Assembly: GCF_050624435.1 (NCBI RefSeq) | Contig: NC_134539.1 | Coordinates: 123,053,525 to 123,117,524, forward strand | Source of the DNA: Tenrec ecaudatus | Lineage: Eukaryota > Chordata > Mammalia > Afrosoricida > Tenrecidae | Direction: 5' to 3' | DNA: 64,000 bases | Shown here: positions 11,245 through 25,200 of the stretch, piece by piece | Position numbering within the stretch: the stretch's first letter is position 1 | How the letters are laid out: every line of letters begins with the position of its first letter | Translations under genes and position numbers: made by a program | The notes under the pieces: model-generated | What the model was told of the DNA's origin: nothing | What the model saw: the letters and a program-made list of their open reading frames with translations, nothing else | Database searches by the model: none

Positions 11245-11590
11245 TTTTCATTTAGGCAACAGCTCTGCATACCGAGAGCAGAAGCCAACGCTGCCCGGCC
11301 CTGCACCGCCCTCAGACTCGGTTGGCGCCCATCTTTGCAGTCACTACGTCCATCCATCTTGCCGACAATCTTCCTCCGTTTTGCTGACCTGTCCAAAGTG
11401 ATTAAGATGAAGGGTAGACTTCTTCAAAGGCAGATTTCTTCATCTTCTGGCAGTCCGTGGCTTATTCGATATTCTTCATCAAGCCATGTTCGAAAGCATC
11501 AATTCTTTGGTGTTCCTTTTCGATTGGCCGGCTTTCCAACGGAGAGGGGGTTGAAATGCCATGGGCTGCCCGGGGGCATCGCTCTCTTTT
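11245..11590 (-). mobile_element. RTE (BovB-like) LINE 3' region, inverted
   Basis: The order ATCTTGCCGACAATCTTCC, GACCTGTCCAAAGTGATTAAG, CTTCTGGCAGTCCGTGG, CGATATTCTTCATCAAGCC, AAAGCATCAATTCTTTGG matches the inverted C-terminal coding region of BovB-type RTE elements. It lies about 350 bases beyond the YPEL2 poly(A) signal. It is decayed. Confidence 0.65.
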
Positions 11591-11934
11591 GTCTTGCACT
11601 TCTTCCGCCACCCCACACTCATTGCAAGCCTGTCTCCACAAAAGACGCTGATGTAAGAATAAACTTGCAGGATACAGAGCTTAACAGAAGTGGGGAAGAG
11701 TCACTGGAGGAGTTTTGATTGCTAAAATAAGGAGGGCATTTACTGGTGAAGAAGATGCCTGTTTTGGGGAGCATTAAAGGGCTTGTCTGTCAGTTGGAAA
11801 ATAAGCCATCGGGGTTTCAAGTGACAGTCCTATGACCCAGGTTAGACCGGGTGACCTCCGGCAGACACTTTAAATGTTAAACAGCAAAGTAAATAAAACA
11901 GGCGGAGCCAATGCTGACAGCCAGGTCCTCCGAA
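11591..11934. other. Immediate 3' flank of YPEL2
   Basis: On the minus strand, U- and GU-rich sequence at about 11880-11906 could serve as a downstream element for 3' end formation. No gene is seen. Confidence 0.4.
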
Positions 11935-11952
11935 GAGTTAATATTTGAAAAC

Positions 11953-11958
11953 TTTATT
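11953..11958 (-). promoter_or_regulatory. YPEL2: Poly(A) signal AATAAA, probable main YPEL2 3' end
   Basis: On the minus strand the context is TTTGAGAAAATAAAGTTTTC, followed by an AT-rich stretch suited to cleavage 10-25 bases on. A GU/U-rich stretch lies further downstream. It is chosen over 12486-12491 because non-repetitive sequence continues up to this point. Use of the site is inferred. Confidence 0.65.
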
Positions 11959-12485
11959 TTCTCAAATGAGCACCAACACAGATTGCAAATAGGACAGAAA
12001 CCATGTACTTTCTCTGACACTGAATCACTATGTACAAATACAAGTCGAAGACAAATTATCTTCATTATTGAAGCAGAGTGATCTGAAAAATGCAAAACAA
12101 AAAAAAAGCGACCTGAACCCAACCATCACAATTTGTAAACACAAGCATCAATGGATTCTGTCTCGAAAGACAGTCTGAGGGTTGACGCCATACAGAACAT
12201 GGGGCAACAGGAGCCGGTGACACGGGACGAGCTTGGGTCTTCTTGGTTTTACCTTTCACTATTGGTAAATTTCAGGACACTATTTTCACTTGAGAAACTG
12301 AACATTGCTTTCTTCGACCTAGACCACGAGCACAGGTTCTCGTATGGGGCACAGCCTAGTCAATAAAATGTGAACCGGGATTGTGTTCATCCCAGCCGCT
12401 TCCTGAACCCGTGCGATCTAACCTTAAAAAGCCAACCAAAACAAACAAACAAAAAGAAGCTGTTTACCTATCAGGGCTGTCTTTT

Positions 12486-12491
12486 TTTATT
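12486..12491 (-). promoter_or_regulatory. YPEL2: Alternative poly(A) signal AATAAA
   Basis: A canonical hexamer on the minus strand within AT-rich sequence, about 530 bases before the main candidate. It would shorten the 3' UTR to about 3.7 kb. There is no direct evidence of use. Confidence 0.35.
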
Positions 12492-13218
12492 AATGATCTT
12501 TCAACCCAAACCAGTTAAAAGTTTAACATGACATGGCTTCTGAAATTACCGGCACTCTGGGATACATGATTACCACACTCACATCTCAGCGAGAAGCGGA
12601 TCGGACTGCTGGATCTTCCTAACAACACATTTCCTCTGCGGCGTATGGAAGTTGAGCACAGAGAGAGAAAGGGTGGATGCACTGCACCAGCTCCCTGCTC
12701 AGGAAAACAAAAACCTTGTCGTCTGTGCTGTTGGTCCACTCAGAAACAACACAGCCAGGCAGCCAGCGGAGGACAACCTCATGAGCCTGAGGTGTAAACA
12801 GTAGTGTCCCCAATAAAAAGGAAAACAGGGGGCACAATCCCAAGCATCTGTGCGCATGTGCGCGTGTACAAGCACGCACACACACACACATTGCAATGAC
12901 CTGGAAATTCTCCCAACAAAGTTGTTGCTGCGTTTACATCATTATTTAGTTGTTTTTCTAGCCCATTCTGGGGCCACGTGGCTAACGTCCCCGCAGGGTC
13001 TGTTCCACTGGGGAGAAATGCAGGCAGACGCGTTTAAAAAATAAAAGTACGTCGGTGATCAATGTTTCCCTTAAAATATACTACAAGAAATGCGGCGGAA
13101 ACCACAGAATTTACAAACGAAAAGTGCTCTCAGGGGATCTGAGAAAACAGCACCAAATATATTATTTAAAAAATTAAATATTATTTACAAAAGTATATTT
13201 CACAAGTGACCATTTCTT

Positions 13219-13237
13219 TATATATATATATATATAT
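13219..13237. repeat. (TA)n microsatellite in YPEL2 3' UTR
   Basis: A pure TA run of about nine units within an AT-rich block. Confidence 0.85.
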
Positions 13238-16139
13238 CTCCACTTGGAAATCTTTTTATAAAGGGGACACCTCTTTTGCACACACTGGTCCACCAGTGCG
13301 AACTGACTGCATGATGCTACTGTGACAGGAGCTGGGGCGGTACCTGGTCAGGCCTCGTTGAGAGCCCGTGGCATCAAGTTTGGCTATTATCTGATTCACG
13401 ACAAATTAACCCACCAGCAGCCAGAGGGGAGGGGGGGGATCTGGATGTAACCCACTGGGGCCAAGGCCATACTCCATTTAAAGTAAAGGCAGCTTCGCCC
13501 TTTCCTGTTTTCCTGACGCTCTGCCCAGCAAACTCCAATTCCCTGAACCAACCTGGGTGAATGGGTGAGGTCTTTGGTTATGCTCTGAGTTGATAATTTG
13601 GTGAGGAACTAAATTAATTAAATTAAAGAATGGGCAGCCTGAGGCCGTGAGGTGAGGCATCTCCACTGCTCCGCTGCGGCCTCTCCTGTACTGCGAGACA
13701 TGCGCTAGACAGACACGCCATGAACGGAGCCAACGTTACAAAGAGCACTTCTGGTTTCACTGACACATGGGGACAGCCTAATGGATTTTCCTTTCTTGGA
13801 ATTTCGGGAAAACACCAGATCTCTCATACCAAGTATGGCACCGTGTTTCCGTGGATGCTCAACTGAGACTGAGTAATACCCAAAGCGGGGTGTGATCCTG
13901 CGACGGCCAGGGCTCCAGCCCACACTGGTCTCCTTGGTCACTTCATAAGTCTAGGGCACCCCTTGCCCGACATCTATTTGTCACTTCACTGAACCTCCAT
14001 TTAAAAATTTTTTAAACAGTCTGGACTTCCCTTGAGCAAAGGAGCTAATCAAAATTCATAAACAAAGCAACTTCCTTCAGCAGAGAGAGGAGGAAACCCA
14101 TGGCATGTGTGTTGGCAGCCAGCTCAGGAATGTGCAAACTGAAAACGGTCTCTGCTGAGAGCTCGGGGCCTGGGAGCCAGGAGAAATTTTACTCTGGATG
14201 CAGAAGCACAATACTTCTTTTGAATCTCAGGCTAGCTGTCGGCAAAATGGGTAGGACAGCTTACTCACTCAATCTCCAGAGCAGCTAAGGCACAGGAGGA
14301 ACTGGGCAATAAGTCTTTGTGGTGGGGGTGGGGAGAATCCATTCCTAAGAGTCCTTTTTGTGGTTCAGCAGAGGCCTGGGGCTCCGCCGCTGCGTTCTTT
14401 CTAACCATCCATTCTGCGGACCGGCCTGCCCTCCACCTCCAGCTGGCCAGCGCCTTGCCTGTCCCGGCTCTTCCACTCTGCAATCAGTACGGAGACACCA
14501 AAAGGCATTTCCAGCACAGGCCCCGTCCCTGGGGACGTTTGGTACTGCTTCAGGGGCATTAATGAGAAACTCCTGGGCTGGCTGCTTCCCTCCTAGTTAA
14601 CCAACGTCACAGATCCTCGGCTCCGTCGACTTAGTCTTCTGCAACTTTTTACAGGAAATTTTCCTTAAAGATCAGTTTGCTTGGAGAATGAGATGCTGAT
14701 GATACACATATTAACAATAATATTTTCTGCATGAAAAATGAAATCAACTCACTGAAGTGGCTCTCAGGCCATGCACCCTGTACTGGCCAGACTTCTCAGT
14801 GTTGGGCAGAGGTAACCCTACAGGGACTTGTGCTGCACGCCGCTGCACTGTTGCACTGCCATGAGGTTTGGGTGGGGAGGTGAAGGATGGGTGGATAATA
14901 GGAAGGGTGAGCCCTCTGCTGGGCCACCTCGACAGGGGATTTCTCTCCCCACGAGACAGTCAAGTCCACGGAGAACAACTCAGGGCGTAAAGATTCCACG
15001 TGCTGGGCAAGCACTGGCACAAAGCCGCCCACGGTCTACATGGATGGAAATAGAGGGGAAACCCCCCACTCCCTGTACAAAAGAACTGCTGATCCCCCGA
15101 AGCCAACACACACCCGAAGAAAGCTACCCCTAACCTGCAATGCCTCCGCTCTAATGATTGCCAGGCACTGCCCACATGCCCCATTCCTGGGTTCCGGGCC
15201 ACGCGGCTCTTTAATAAGGGCCAGGGAGGCAGAATGGCTAACTGGCTGTACTGTTCCATTTTCGGGTCCAACTGCTGAGCCATGCCGGGTCCCGCTCTCC
15301 TTAAATTACCGATTTTACTTGGTTTGTTCGTCAGAGCCTTTGGGATCTTTGGATCTCGAGCCCTAAGCAAAGGGCAACCCCTTTCCCCTCACATACAGAG
15401 GCTGAGGAGGCAAAGAAGAGAACCCCCAGGCTTCGGTGTCATTAAAACCCATCTGGGCTCTGCCCAGTTATTGAATGCTGCCGGCAACACCTTCCCCGAC
15501 CCAACTCAACCCAAGAGAACCAGGGTCTCGCCCCATCGCTAGTTAGAAATGGGGCCACTGCCTGTGCTCATTGCTAACCTGGCACATTCAGTGTCCAGGA
15601 CAAAAGCTTCTGATCAGAGAGAATGCAGCCATGAGGTACTTTTTTTCCTTTGTCCTTTTAGACAAGTTGATTATTTCAAGCCTACATTAGCAGGTCTCTA
15701 GGAGCAGCACACCGTTGTCCCTTCTGCCGCCCCCACCCCCCAGACTTACCCACTAGCCAGGTTCCCCCATCCCTCCTTCCTCTCATCCCTGTGCCACTGT
15801 GCACCCAACCAGAGGCCATCTGGCAGCTCTTGCATGGGCCCCGGGCCCCTATCAAGGTGGGCTGCCGCCACGCATTGGGCATCTGTTCCTTTTGTGGTTG
15901 TTTTAGCCAACACTAGAACGGTGAGAGAAGCCAGGATCAACTCACAGACAGATACAAAGCAAAGAGACAGAGACAGCGATTTAGAGGCCGGTCACCAGAA
16001 AGATGTTGTCAGGGTGGGAGCTGCCCCAGATGGCTCCTAAATGGATAGAACCAAGTGTTCAGTCACTCTCTCGCGCTCGGGCAGAATGTTCAGTTGGATG
16101 GCATTCACGTGGATACTGGGTGGGGGGGAACTTCTTCCA

Positions 16140-16229
16140 TCAGTCCCAGCCGTTGTCCTTGATCATGTGTGCTAATTCAATGATGTATTTGCCTTCTTTA
16201 TACTTCTGGCTGCTTTCAAAGGCATGCTC
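16140..16229 (-). CDS. YPEL2: YPEL2 coding exon 4 (residues 91-119 and stop)
   Basis: It encodes [19 protein letters not shown] through KDNGWD and a TGA at 16142-16140. A strong pyrimidine tract (TTCTCTCCTCTCTCTCGTC) precedes the TAG acceptor. The junction is phase 0, after Y90. The Y in GKY and the final D support YPEL2 over YPEL1. Confidence 0.96.
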   Translation of the reverse strand, partial: EHAFESSQKYKEGKYIIELAHMIKDNGWD

Positions 16230-19200
16230 CTAGACGAGAGAGAGGAGAGAACTCATGAGCCACCAACGACGAAGCAGCTGACGCTGTGCATAGACACAAC
16301 GGTGGGGGGCAGGCGGGCAGAGGTTTGGTCCCGGCTTCACCCAGACTCACGGAGAGAACATCTAGACCACTCACGGACTCATGTCCCCTTTGCTCACCAC
16401 AGAAGCTAGGGGCGACACGAGACCCCTCAGTCTCACAAGGAAACGTCTGGAGGCTCTGCTGGGTCGAGCCTTTGTCCCAGTGTAAGGTCTTTCCAGACCA
16501 CATTACTTACTTACCATCACAACCTCCAGCCCCAACCCCTCGGCCCGCTTTCCCGGCTGGATTTTTCTCAAAATACTTTATCCCTTTTCAAACACACACT
16601 ACAGGCTGCGTGTGTTTGTTGACTACAGGTCTCCACTACTAACAGCTAAGCCTAACGGGGCAGACATGTTCTTCATGGCAAGTTCCTGAAAGACGGCCCG
16701 GGGCTGCAGGGCTTCCGTACATGGTTGTCAAGTCAGTATGCGTGTGTCCACAAGCCTCAGGTCTCTGCTTTGGGGTGCAGACCCAGGGGCCGCCTCCTCC
16801 TCACCTTTGGGTGCCATTCCCTGCCCCCACCCCCACCCACTTGTTTCTAGCAGAACAGCGAGGTCTGATTCCGCTAGTAAATGGTCTCTGTCCTGTGTTT
16901 GAGAAAAGGCACTCGGCAGGAGAAGCAACGAGAGCCCGACAGCCTTCGCTCCATTGTGGGTCTGGCTGTTTGTGTGTCAGGTGTGTGGTGTTGGGTCTGC
17001 ATTTCCCTCACAGCCTCTTTCCAGGGCAGGCAGGTTCCATGTGAACTCTGGGCTGGAAAGGCTGGCAGTCCTCAGGACCCACCCCAACTACCAGGCCTCC
17101 CAAGGGAAGACTCAGTGCAAAACCACCTGGCAGGTTACCTTTCTAAAGACAGCACTGTGGGCTCTCCCAGCCGATAAGCCCCACAGAACGAAGGTGTGTG
17201 CAGACTCAGGATGGGCGACCCATTCCAGGCACCGGGATGGGTGCATAAGAACCCCCTGCCGTGTCGTTTGAAAACCACTAATAGACACAGTCATTCCCTG
17301 GCTAAGGAAGGAACCCCACAGTCAGCCATAGGGCCAGCACCTCCTGCTCTCCGTTTCAGGGGCCCTGCGATCCAGATGGGGGTTCTGACTGGAGTCTCTC
17401 TCTTCAAGAGAGGAATCATTGCACAAAGGACACGAGGGGAAAGGAGAGTGTGCAAGACACCTGGGAGCTGCTGCCTCATTAGCCCCCAGCTGGGGGGGGG
17501 GAGAAGAGAGCAAACCTGGGTGAATGAGGGTCTCTGTAGTAAGCAGAAAAGGGGTGCTAAGAAACAGAAGGAGAAGGAATTTGTGGATAATCACACCCAG
17601 AGTGGTGGCCAGTGGGTTCTTGTCCTCCCTCTCAGGCACAGGAAGACTGGTTTGTCAATACTCCCTGATCACAGGGTGGGCAGAAAATACTAACAGTAGG
17701 AACAGTGCTATCGGTACACTTCTGTTGAAAACTGACTCCAAGTCCAGACGCTCCTTTACCACTAGGCAGAAGGACGACAGTGCTGATGATCATGCACTGA
17801 CCCCAAGGTGAGGTGGGCCAATCAACCCCCGCTGCGAGAGTCACAGGCCCCGGTCCTACCCAACTCCTGCCCTGACAAAAGACTCATCCCCCAAGACGCC
17901 AAAAGGACTGAACAGTTTGGCACGGCGTGGAGATGTGCCGGAATGATGACCTAATTGGGAGAGCGCAAGTGTGCCTCTCTGCAGGCTGACGATACGAGAC
18001 AATGTGATGGTGTCTAGCATAGGGCCGAGCTCCCAGTAGGTGTTCTAGCAGCAGTTATGGAGCCATCGAAGCACAGTGGTTGAGAGCTTGGGCTCTACTA
18101 GCCTGCTCCCAATCCGGGCTTGGCCTCTTAAAGGCTAGATAAGCCTGGACTCCCTAAGCCGGAGTTTCTCCCTTTCAGCTTCTCCATCAGTAAAATAAGA
18201 ATGTGGATGGTACCCATCTCTAGGACTTTAGGAAAAAGTAAATAGAATGATTCATGCTTAGTAGGTGACAGTCAACAAATGCTTTGCGTTGTTATTATTT
18301 ACTAAACCAACGGGGAGGTGGTGTCTGAGGGGCAGTGTGGAGCAATGAGTGGGAGGAGGGGAGTGTCCGAGGAAAGGCAGACTGATGAGTGTGCTGGGAT
18401 CTGCTCTTGGAACCCAGTCCCCTGTGGCCAGGGTGGAGAAAAGAGGGAGAGAGAGAGAACACTATCCTCGTGTGAGATTCTCCACTATCCCCTTGGCAGA
18501 GCTGCGCATCTCCCGATTCTCAGCACTTACGTATTTCCAGCCCAGGGTGGTTTTGCAGTTTTCACAGTAGATGTCCGCGACTGCGTGCAGTCCTGTTAGC
18601 AGCACTCGCTCTTCTGCGGGCCCGCAGCCCACGTTAACTCTATGCCGAGGGACACGGGGAGAGCAGGCAGTCAGTCCCAGGTACTTCACAGTCATTCCAG
18701 TGGAGCTTCCAAACTTAAAATTAATTGGACGAGGCTGCCCTGGGGGAAGCCCGTACTGGGAACGTGGTGTGTAGCTGGGATATTTAACCACCCCAGGATA
18801 GATGGGCAGCATCTCCCTCTATTTATGTGCACTTCCCGCCTCCACTCCACAGCCTCACCCAGTGCGTCAACCAAAGCCAGTCTGAAAGTCTGAGACTTTG
18901 CAGGGAATTAATATGCTTTTGCGACCGAATGCTTGTCATCTTGTGAACCCACTGGCAAGTGCAGTGCAGAGTCCGAGGCCTGAAATCCTCATTGAAACAG
19001 GACACCTCTGCCCTGATCCCAATGTGCCCGCCTTGGAAGGGCATGTATTCTTTTTAGTCAAAGCTATTACCCAAACGTGACTATCACATTGGGAGAGCGA
19101 CACTGGGTGGGGTGGCAGTGTGGTTAATGGTGGCGGAGAAGACAGAGAACACTGTTTAATTGTTGGCCAGAGTTGTTTTCCCCATCCCTCAAAATGTTGT

Positions 19201-22200
19201 CCCCCCCAAAAAATAAAAAGGTACTCACACTGAATTAAAGAGGTACGCTCGCCCTTGACTTCCTTGGAAAGACTGAAATGCAAGAAAACACCGTCAGATA
19301 TGCACTTCACCCTCCCAGCCCCGACCACAGCCATCATGACCTTCCCGGCCTGACACAGCAAACTGGAGCTCCGCGCCGGCCAGCAGCCCAGCTGGCAGAT
19401 GGCACCGGGGAGGAGCAGGCAGAGGAAACAGAGATATGGAGTTTGGACCAGCCTACGCGTCCAGTGTTTTTTTCCACCCCAGGACAGAAAATGAAAAACA
19501 AACAAAACAAACAAAAAAAGACTACAAATCCAGACCTCCATGTTTTTTTTTTAAAAGTCATCCCTCGTGCCTGACATCATTAATCCACCTGAGATCATTA
19601 ATCCAAACCAGCCTTTGCTGGTCCCTCGTGGTTTCGGCCATCTGTGTAGGCCACCTCGCTCCCGGGTGGGCTGGGCGGTGAAAATCAGTGTGAGCGCCCT
19701 GCTCACCCTCTGGGCTCGACTCTGCAGAAACCAGCCGAGACTCCCCGGCACAGAGAACCGACAGGATCCCCCCTCCTCACTGCCCCTAGTAAGTGCCAGG
19801 ATAGCAGAAACCCTCCTGCTCGGGAGCGCAGGAGTCTCCCCCTTTGAGGTGTAAGCAACTTGATCTTTTCATCACAGAATGCAACAATCCCATTTTAAAC
19901 TCTAGCTTCAACATGAGCAGCTTTCTTCCGGCCCGAGGGTGGCAGGAACAGTTGAAACAGGAGCCAGGACTCATCCCGCACACTGGCGTCTACTTCAGTT
20001 AACACAGGCCCTCTGGCACATGCCTGCTCTGGTTACACAGGGACAGCTGGCTGACATGAGCCAGCCGTGTCCTGCCTTGTTGCCTGCATTTTTAATAAGG
20101 GCTGACCAGCATGTCCTAGGTCTTTTCTGAAAAACCCTCTGTAAAAGGAATGAATGCGTGTGAGTGACTGAATGAGAAAGCAAAGCAACTCCGGTGACCT
20201 CTGTTATTTAGGGGTTGAGAAAAAAGCACAGTGCTGCCTGGTTAACAGATGACCAGAGGGGAGGAGCGTGGCAGACCTCACTCTGCCAGACGGACGACTT
20301 CAGGGACAAGTGCCGCCAGTGGGAAAGGCAAGTCTTTCTTGGTGAAGAGATTGCCTTTGGAGCAGCTGGCTTGCTCGAAGCCCTGTCTTGGAGCCTTCAC
20401 TCCGAGGTTCTCAACCAGCTCACGTTCCTTTGGGCCTTTCCCACCTGGAGGGACTGCTGGGCAAAACTGAGCCTCCTAACCTCTCCAGCCCTCCCTGCCT
20501 ACTTTCCCAGGACACCCGCCAATCCAGTCAGCACGAACCATGCATACTCTCTGGAAGGCCCACCGTCCCACCTGACGGGCCCTTGGCTTTGGTGCGGATC
20601 ACTCCCCCTGCCCCCCTTTTCACAGCACCTTCCCTGACCTCTCCTAGGAGACGCCCACTGGCACCAATGTCTTGGACACTCCTTGTGCAAAATGCCATTC
20701 GTATTCTTAGTAGTTGGCACCCTGGGTTAAATTATTGGTGCAACAAAGAGATTCACTTGCAGCCAAGTGAATAGATGGCTACTTTTCTTTCACAAAAAGG
20801 TGCATGTTCTCATCCTACTACCTGAACTGTGTCGTTTAAAACAAACAAACGGTGACAGTATTGTGCTGGTTTGCGATACGTCACGCATCACTGAGTGCTG
20901 CCCACAGTGCAGTCTGTGGGACAGGATGCTATGTGGTTTGGGTGTCTGTGGAACCCCATGCTGTAGACGGGCCCTGCTCTTCAGGTCCACATCTCGAACA
21001 AGCTTCCTATTGTCACTGAAGGGTCAAGTGCTGATTAGCTTTTGCCTTTGGTCCTCAACCCATGCCAATAATATCTCCGTATCTGATAGAGGCCCTCTCA
21101 CATTTCCGTTGGCGCCGTAGCTTGCAGGGCAGCCGACCCCTCAGAGCTTGGAGAATTCGTCTGAGATATTATTGCCCGGTGGCACAGGCCTAAATCAAGA
21201 GCAGCAGCGTTCACGGTTGTCAAATAGCTTTTTGCTTCCCTTCCGGGTGGACACTCCTTCGCCTCTGGCTAGCACAGGCGGCTCACTGGGAGCCCGGCTG
21301 CGCTTCGCAGCAATTGTGTCCAAAGAAAATCCAAGAGACATGTGTGACACATGATACAAGATGCTGCCCGCTGTCACTGCTACACGTCGACAAACCTTTC
21401 GAAGGGCAAACAATAGATTGGTCTCATCCAGGTGCCTTCAGTGGTTAAAAAAGAATTAAAAAGGCCAAATCAAAACAGCTTCCAGGGGATGATCTGCTGG
21501 GTCAGTTAAATTCAGCTTAGAGAGTCACGGCCTGCTACCATGAAGAGGTGTCACACACGCTGCGAGTGGGACCAGGAAGGACAAACGCAGGGACAGTGAC
21601 GGAATTGTTTTCTATCACAAGATGCTTGCTTGTTTCTTCAAAGGCAGCAAGGGCCGCCCTATGAGAATGGTGTTGATGGGAAACTTGCCCTTTCTACCCC
21701 CACAACCCGGACTGAACCCCTCCCTCGCGACTTTCTTTTTGTTCCCCAAATTCAAAGAGCATTTGAATGTTTGAAAATGAGTATGATTTGCATCCATTCA
21801 GAGATGCCAAAACGGCCATCTTGTTGTGGCGTGAAGCATTACGGTGCAGAATTCACTGGGGGAAGGGCGAGAGATGGAGACACTGCCCTTAGACATGCTC
21901 AGACATATGGAGGGCATATCAAGAAACAAGAGCTTCATGCTTTGTTTCTTTTAATAAACAGTTTCTATGCTTTCACAGCAACGCTTCTGACTTACCGTGT
22001 GTGTGTGTGTGCGTGTGACGTATTACACACTCTCACGTTTACAGGAAGCCCCTTTGTGCCTAGATAGACACGGGTGGGGCTGATAGAGGGTTGGTAAGAA
22101 TGCAGAACTGTAACGCTCATGGAAAGTGTTTGGCGGTTTCGTTTACTTGGGTTAAATGAAAATGTGCTCGCAGAAACCTGCAAGTGATTTTAGGAGCTTT

Positions 22201-25200
22201 TTTCATATTAACCCAAACCTGGAAACAATCTCAATGTCTCTCAACTGGTGAACAGAGGAACGGTACATTCATCTGCTGTGCTACTGCTCTGTTAAAAGGG
22301 AACAATGCATGTAACAACACGGGTGCATCGCAACTGTCATGCTAAGAAGTCACACCCAAAAGGTCCTCATCTACTACGTGATTCTGTTTCTATGACGAAA
22401 AGCAAAACTGAGGGGTAGAGACGATCAGATTTAGAATGAAGGTTTTTATAAATACATTTTGTGTGTTCAATAAAAAAACGTTGACTAAGCCGCATCTCAA
22501 ATCTCTTCTAACAGTTCTGACGGCATTGCGAACTCCATGCACGGTGCCCAGAGGGCAGGGATTGTCAACATCTTCCTAATCTGCTGAGAAATATGCCAAG
22601 GAGTTTCCAGTGTTTGAACCCTTTCCCCACCCGCAGTCTGTTTTTAAAACACTCACTGAGTTTCTGAACAAGTTTCCAGGATAACTGCGGTCAGCGAAAC
22701 TTAGCAAAAACCTTTGTGCAGCGACAGGTGTGCTGGGGAACGGGACCCTGACTTTCATAAGCCCCGGGGTGCCGGTATTCCACTTGAACCTACTGTTCTT
22801 TGAGAGAAAGCTCTTCCACTGTTCAAAGATTTGTGCTAAATGCCTGAGGACGTTAGAACCTTTCCACCACTGTTATCAGATGTAAAAAACCAAATTTCTT
22901 TTTAAAGATCAGATTTAATCGCATATTCGTTTAATAAATTTTAAACAAGAACTGCATAATGGCTTCTTTTGTCGCCCTTTTTAATTGCCTGGGAACTGGG
23001 GGCATGTTTATAGCATGTAAGCATTACACGGGCGTGCCCAGCAGTGTGCGCATACCGAAGCCCCGGGTGGCGCAGCCAGCTAAGCGCTGGCCAAGTGGCT
23101 GGAAGGTCAGAGGCGCCTGGGGACACCTTGGAGACAGACTTGGCCACCTGCTTTGGAAACCAGCGCTGCTGCACACGCGGGCAATCGACACCGACACGTT
23201 TACTAGGAGTCTCTCCTCGATCACGTTCCTGCTGGGTGACTGGAAATCGTCCTCTGGAGGCCACTGCTCTGGGGCAAGGCCTAAAAGGAACTTTCTCAGA
23301 CTGACACCATTTAGAATTCCTAGAGAGACGGGGAGGAGGGAAGGGCAGAGGACAGAGAAGGAAAGCAGCGGCCAGGGGCCCAGAGGCACCCTCGCGGGAC
23401 TCCTGCAGGCCAGTCTATGCTGGCAGAGGGCTGTCCCCGTTCCAACACCTGCCCAGGAATCCTTCAGGGACAGTGGCAGGAGCCCCTGGGGTCCCCTCAG
23501 TCCAGGCACTCAGGACTGGCTACATTTTCTAGGGCAGAACTCTCCTACCACCACCGTGTCCACCTGGGGTCCCGCCCGGCCAGCATTTCTGATGGGAAAA
23601 ACAGTCACGGAGAACAACAGGCATCTTGCAAATACACACCGACAAGAATAGCCCGCTGGACGGCTGTGTCCTGTGGGACCCAGCCCTGCCTGGCACAACC
23701 TGGCACGGCCCCGCGCTCCTTTGGATGAGGGTGGTACTGAAGGTGGGGAGGCTGAAAGGAAGCGAAGGCAGCAATCAGAGTGCAGCAAACAGAGCTTCAG
23801 ACCTGGAGATTGCCAACAGACTGTCGGGTATATTCATTTGCTGTCATAACTGCCAGGCAACAAGGCGGCACTTTTTCATGTTGTGCATCAACCCAGCCCT
23901 CCAGGAAAGGGTTGTCCCCCCTCCACCCTCCCGCGCAAAACTACACAAACCTTTTCTGCTGCCCGTTAAATGAACAGTTCCAAGCCCAGCCCTTCCAGAC
24001 AGCTCAAAGGAACGGAAAAGGCTTTGCGTTTCCTGTGGGGTAGCCAAAACCACGGCTTTCTGGCCGCTTTGTAGGTCTGGAGGGCAGCCATTCATTTTAA
24101 AAGCAGGGGGACCACTGGAAAACGATCCCATTCGGGGGGGTTGGGGGGGAGCTCCCTAACAGAGCAAATGTGCAAGTTCCTTCCTTCAGCGGCAGATAAA
24201 GGTGCTCTCTCCCCCGAGAGGGAAACATAGCAGGGCAGATACTCAAGGCTCCTGGAATCCCAGTCCCCACCTTGGGGGCCTGTTCACCTGAATACGCTCA
24301 GGTACTCAGGAGCCTCTCAAACTCAGGTCCGCTTCTCCTCTTACTGAGAAGCAGCTCGCCTATTAGAAACTGAACATGTGCTTCAGGAGAGAGAAGCACA
24401 GAGAGATGTGGGGTCAGACATGCACCTGCCTGGACATCCCTGACATCTGGTCATCCCTGCGTGCGTGGCACAAGCATCTAGTTCTGGCACCACACGATCA
24501 ACATCCAATCCTGCAGCTTAAATAATGACTCAGCTCTGGGCACATTGTTTCATATCCAGCAGCTTCCACAACTGTACACCTGCCGACTGCAGCCACGGCG
24601 AAACAACAGGGTGGCGAGCACTTAGTGAAAAAGGGAAACATAGGTCATTGCTCAGCTTTTCTCTTCGCCCTTCTCAGACCCTTTAACCTACTTGGTTCCT
24701 CAAGCTTCAGTGTTTAGCAACGATGCTGCCCTCTGATGTCAAAGGGCAAGGCGTTCGCTCTGTATCTCAATGTCTCTATCAAAATGGAGGGGCTGGCCTG
24801 GATCTCCCACTGACATTCCAAGGTGCAGCTCATGGCCTGACATGACCGCACAGGACTCAATCGTGCGCTCTCTCCTAGTCCTGGCTTTGCCATGTCCCAG
24901 TTGTCCTGCTCAGGCCCTTACCATCCGTCTGAGCCCCAATGTCTGTCCTCACTTGAAAAGTTTTTATATAACGCAATCAGAGACCCTGTAGGTCTGGGTT
25001 TTCACAGCCACGTTCATCGCGGCACTATTTGCGACAGTAAAAAGATAGAAACCACCTAAATGCCTATCAGTAAAAGAATGGATCGACTACAAGTTCACAC
25101 ACACAATGGAATACTACGGTATGCAAAAGGACAGAGAATTGTGAAACATCTCAGAACATGGACGAGCATTATGGCTAAAGTAAAACTAGTCAATCGGACA

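Larger units (their letters stand above)
11935..16139 (-). other. YPEL2: YPEL2 3' UTR (about 4.2 kb)
   Basis: From the stop codon to the predicted cleavage site there is no obvious recent transposon. This contrasts with the repeat-rich flanks and fits a constrained UTR. It contains a CA tract at 12875-12892, a TA tract at 13219-13237, and AT-rich blocks near 13060-13200 and 14640-14750. A second minus-strand AATAAA at 12491-12486 could give a slightly shorter form. The length agrees with the long 3' UTR known for YPEL2. Frames of 60-160 codons inside it are not credible genes. Confidence 0.75.

Noticed and set aside
17196-17693. 165-codon plus-strand frame in the last YPEL2 intron
   Set aside because: No domain, no splice context and no conservation evidence; chance open frames of this size are expected in 64 kb of GC-moderate DNA.
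18462-18812. 116-codon minus-strand frame containing the YPEL2 exon 3 protein
   Set aside because: Only 18531-18639 is exon; the rest is intron on both sides, shown by the GTAAGT donor and AG acceptor.
18936-19541. 201-codon minus-strand open frame overlapping YPEL2 exon 2
   Set aside because: It reads the exon in the wrong phase; the true product uses only 44 bases spliced to neighbours.
22959-23651. 230-codon plus-strand open frame, the longest in the window
   Set aside because: It crosses an AfroSINE-head match at 23058-23165, has no recognisable domain, and lies in a YPEL2 intron on the opposite strand with no splice-site context.
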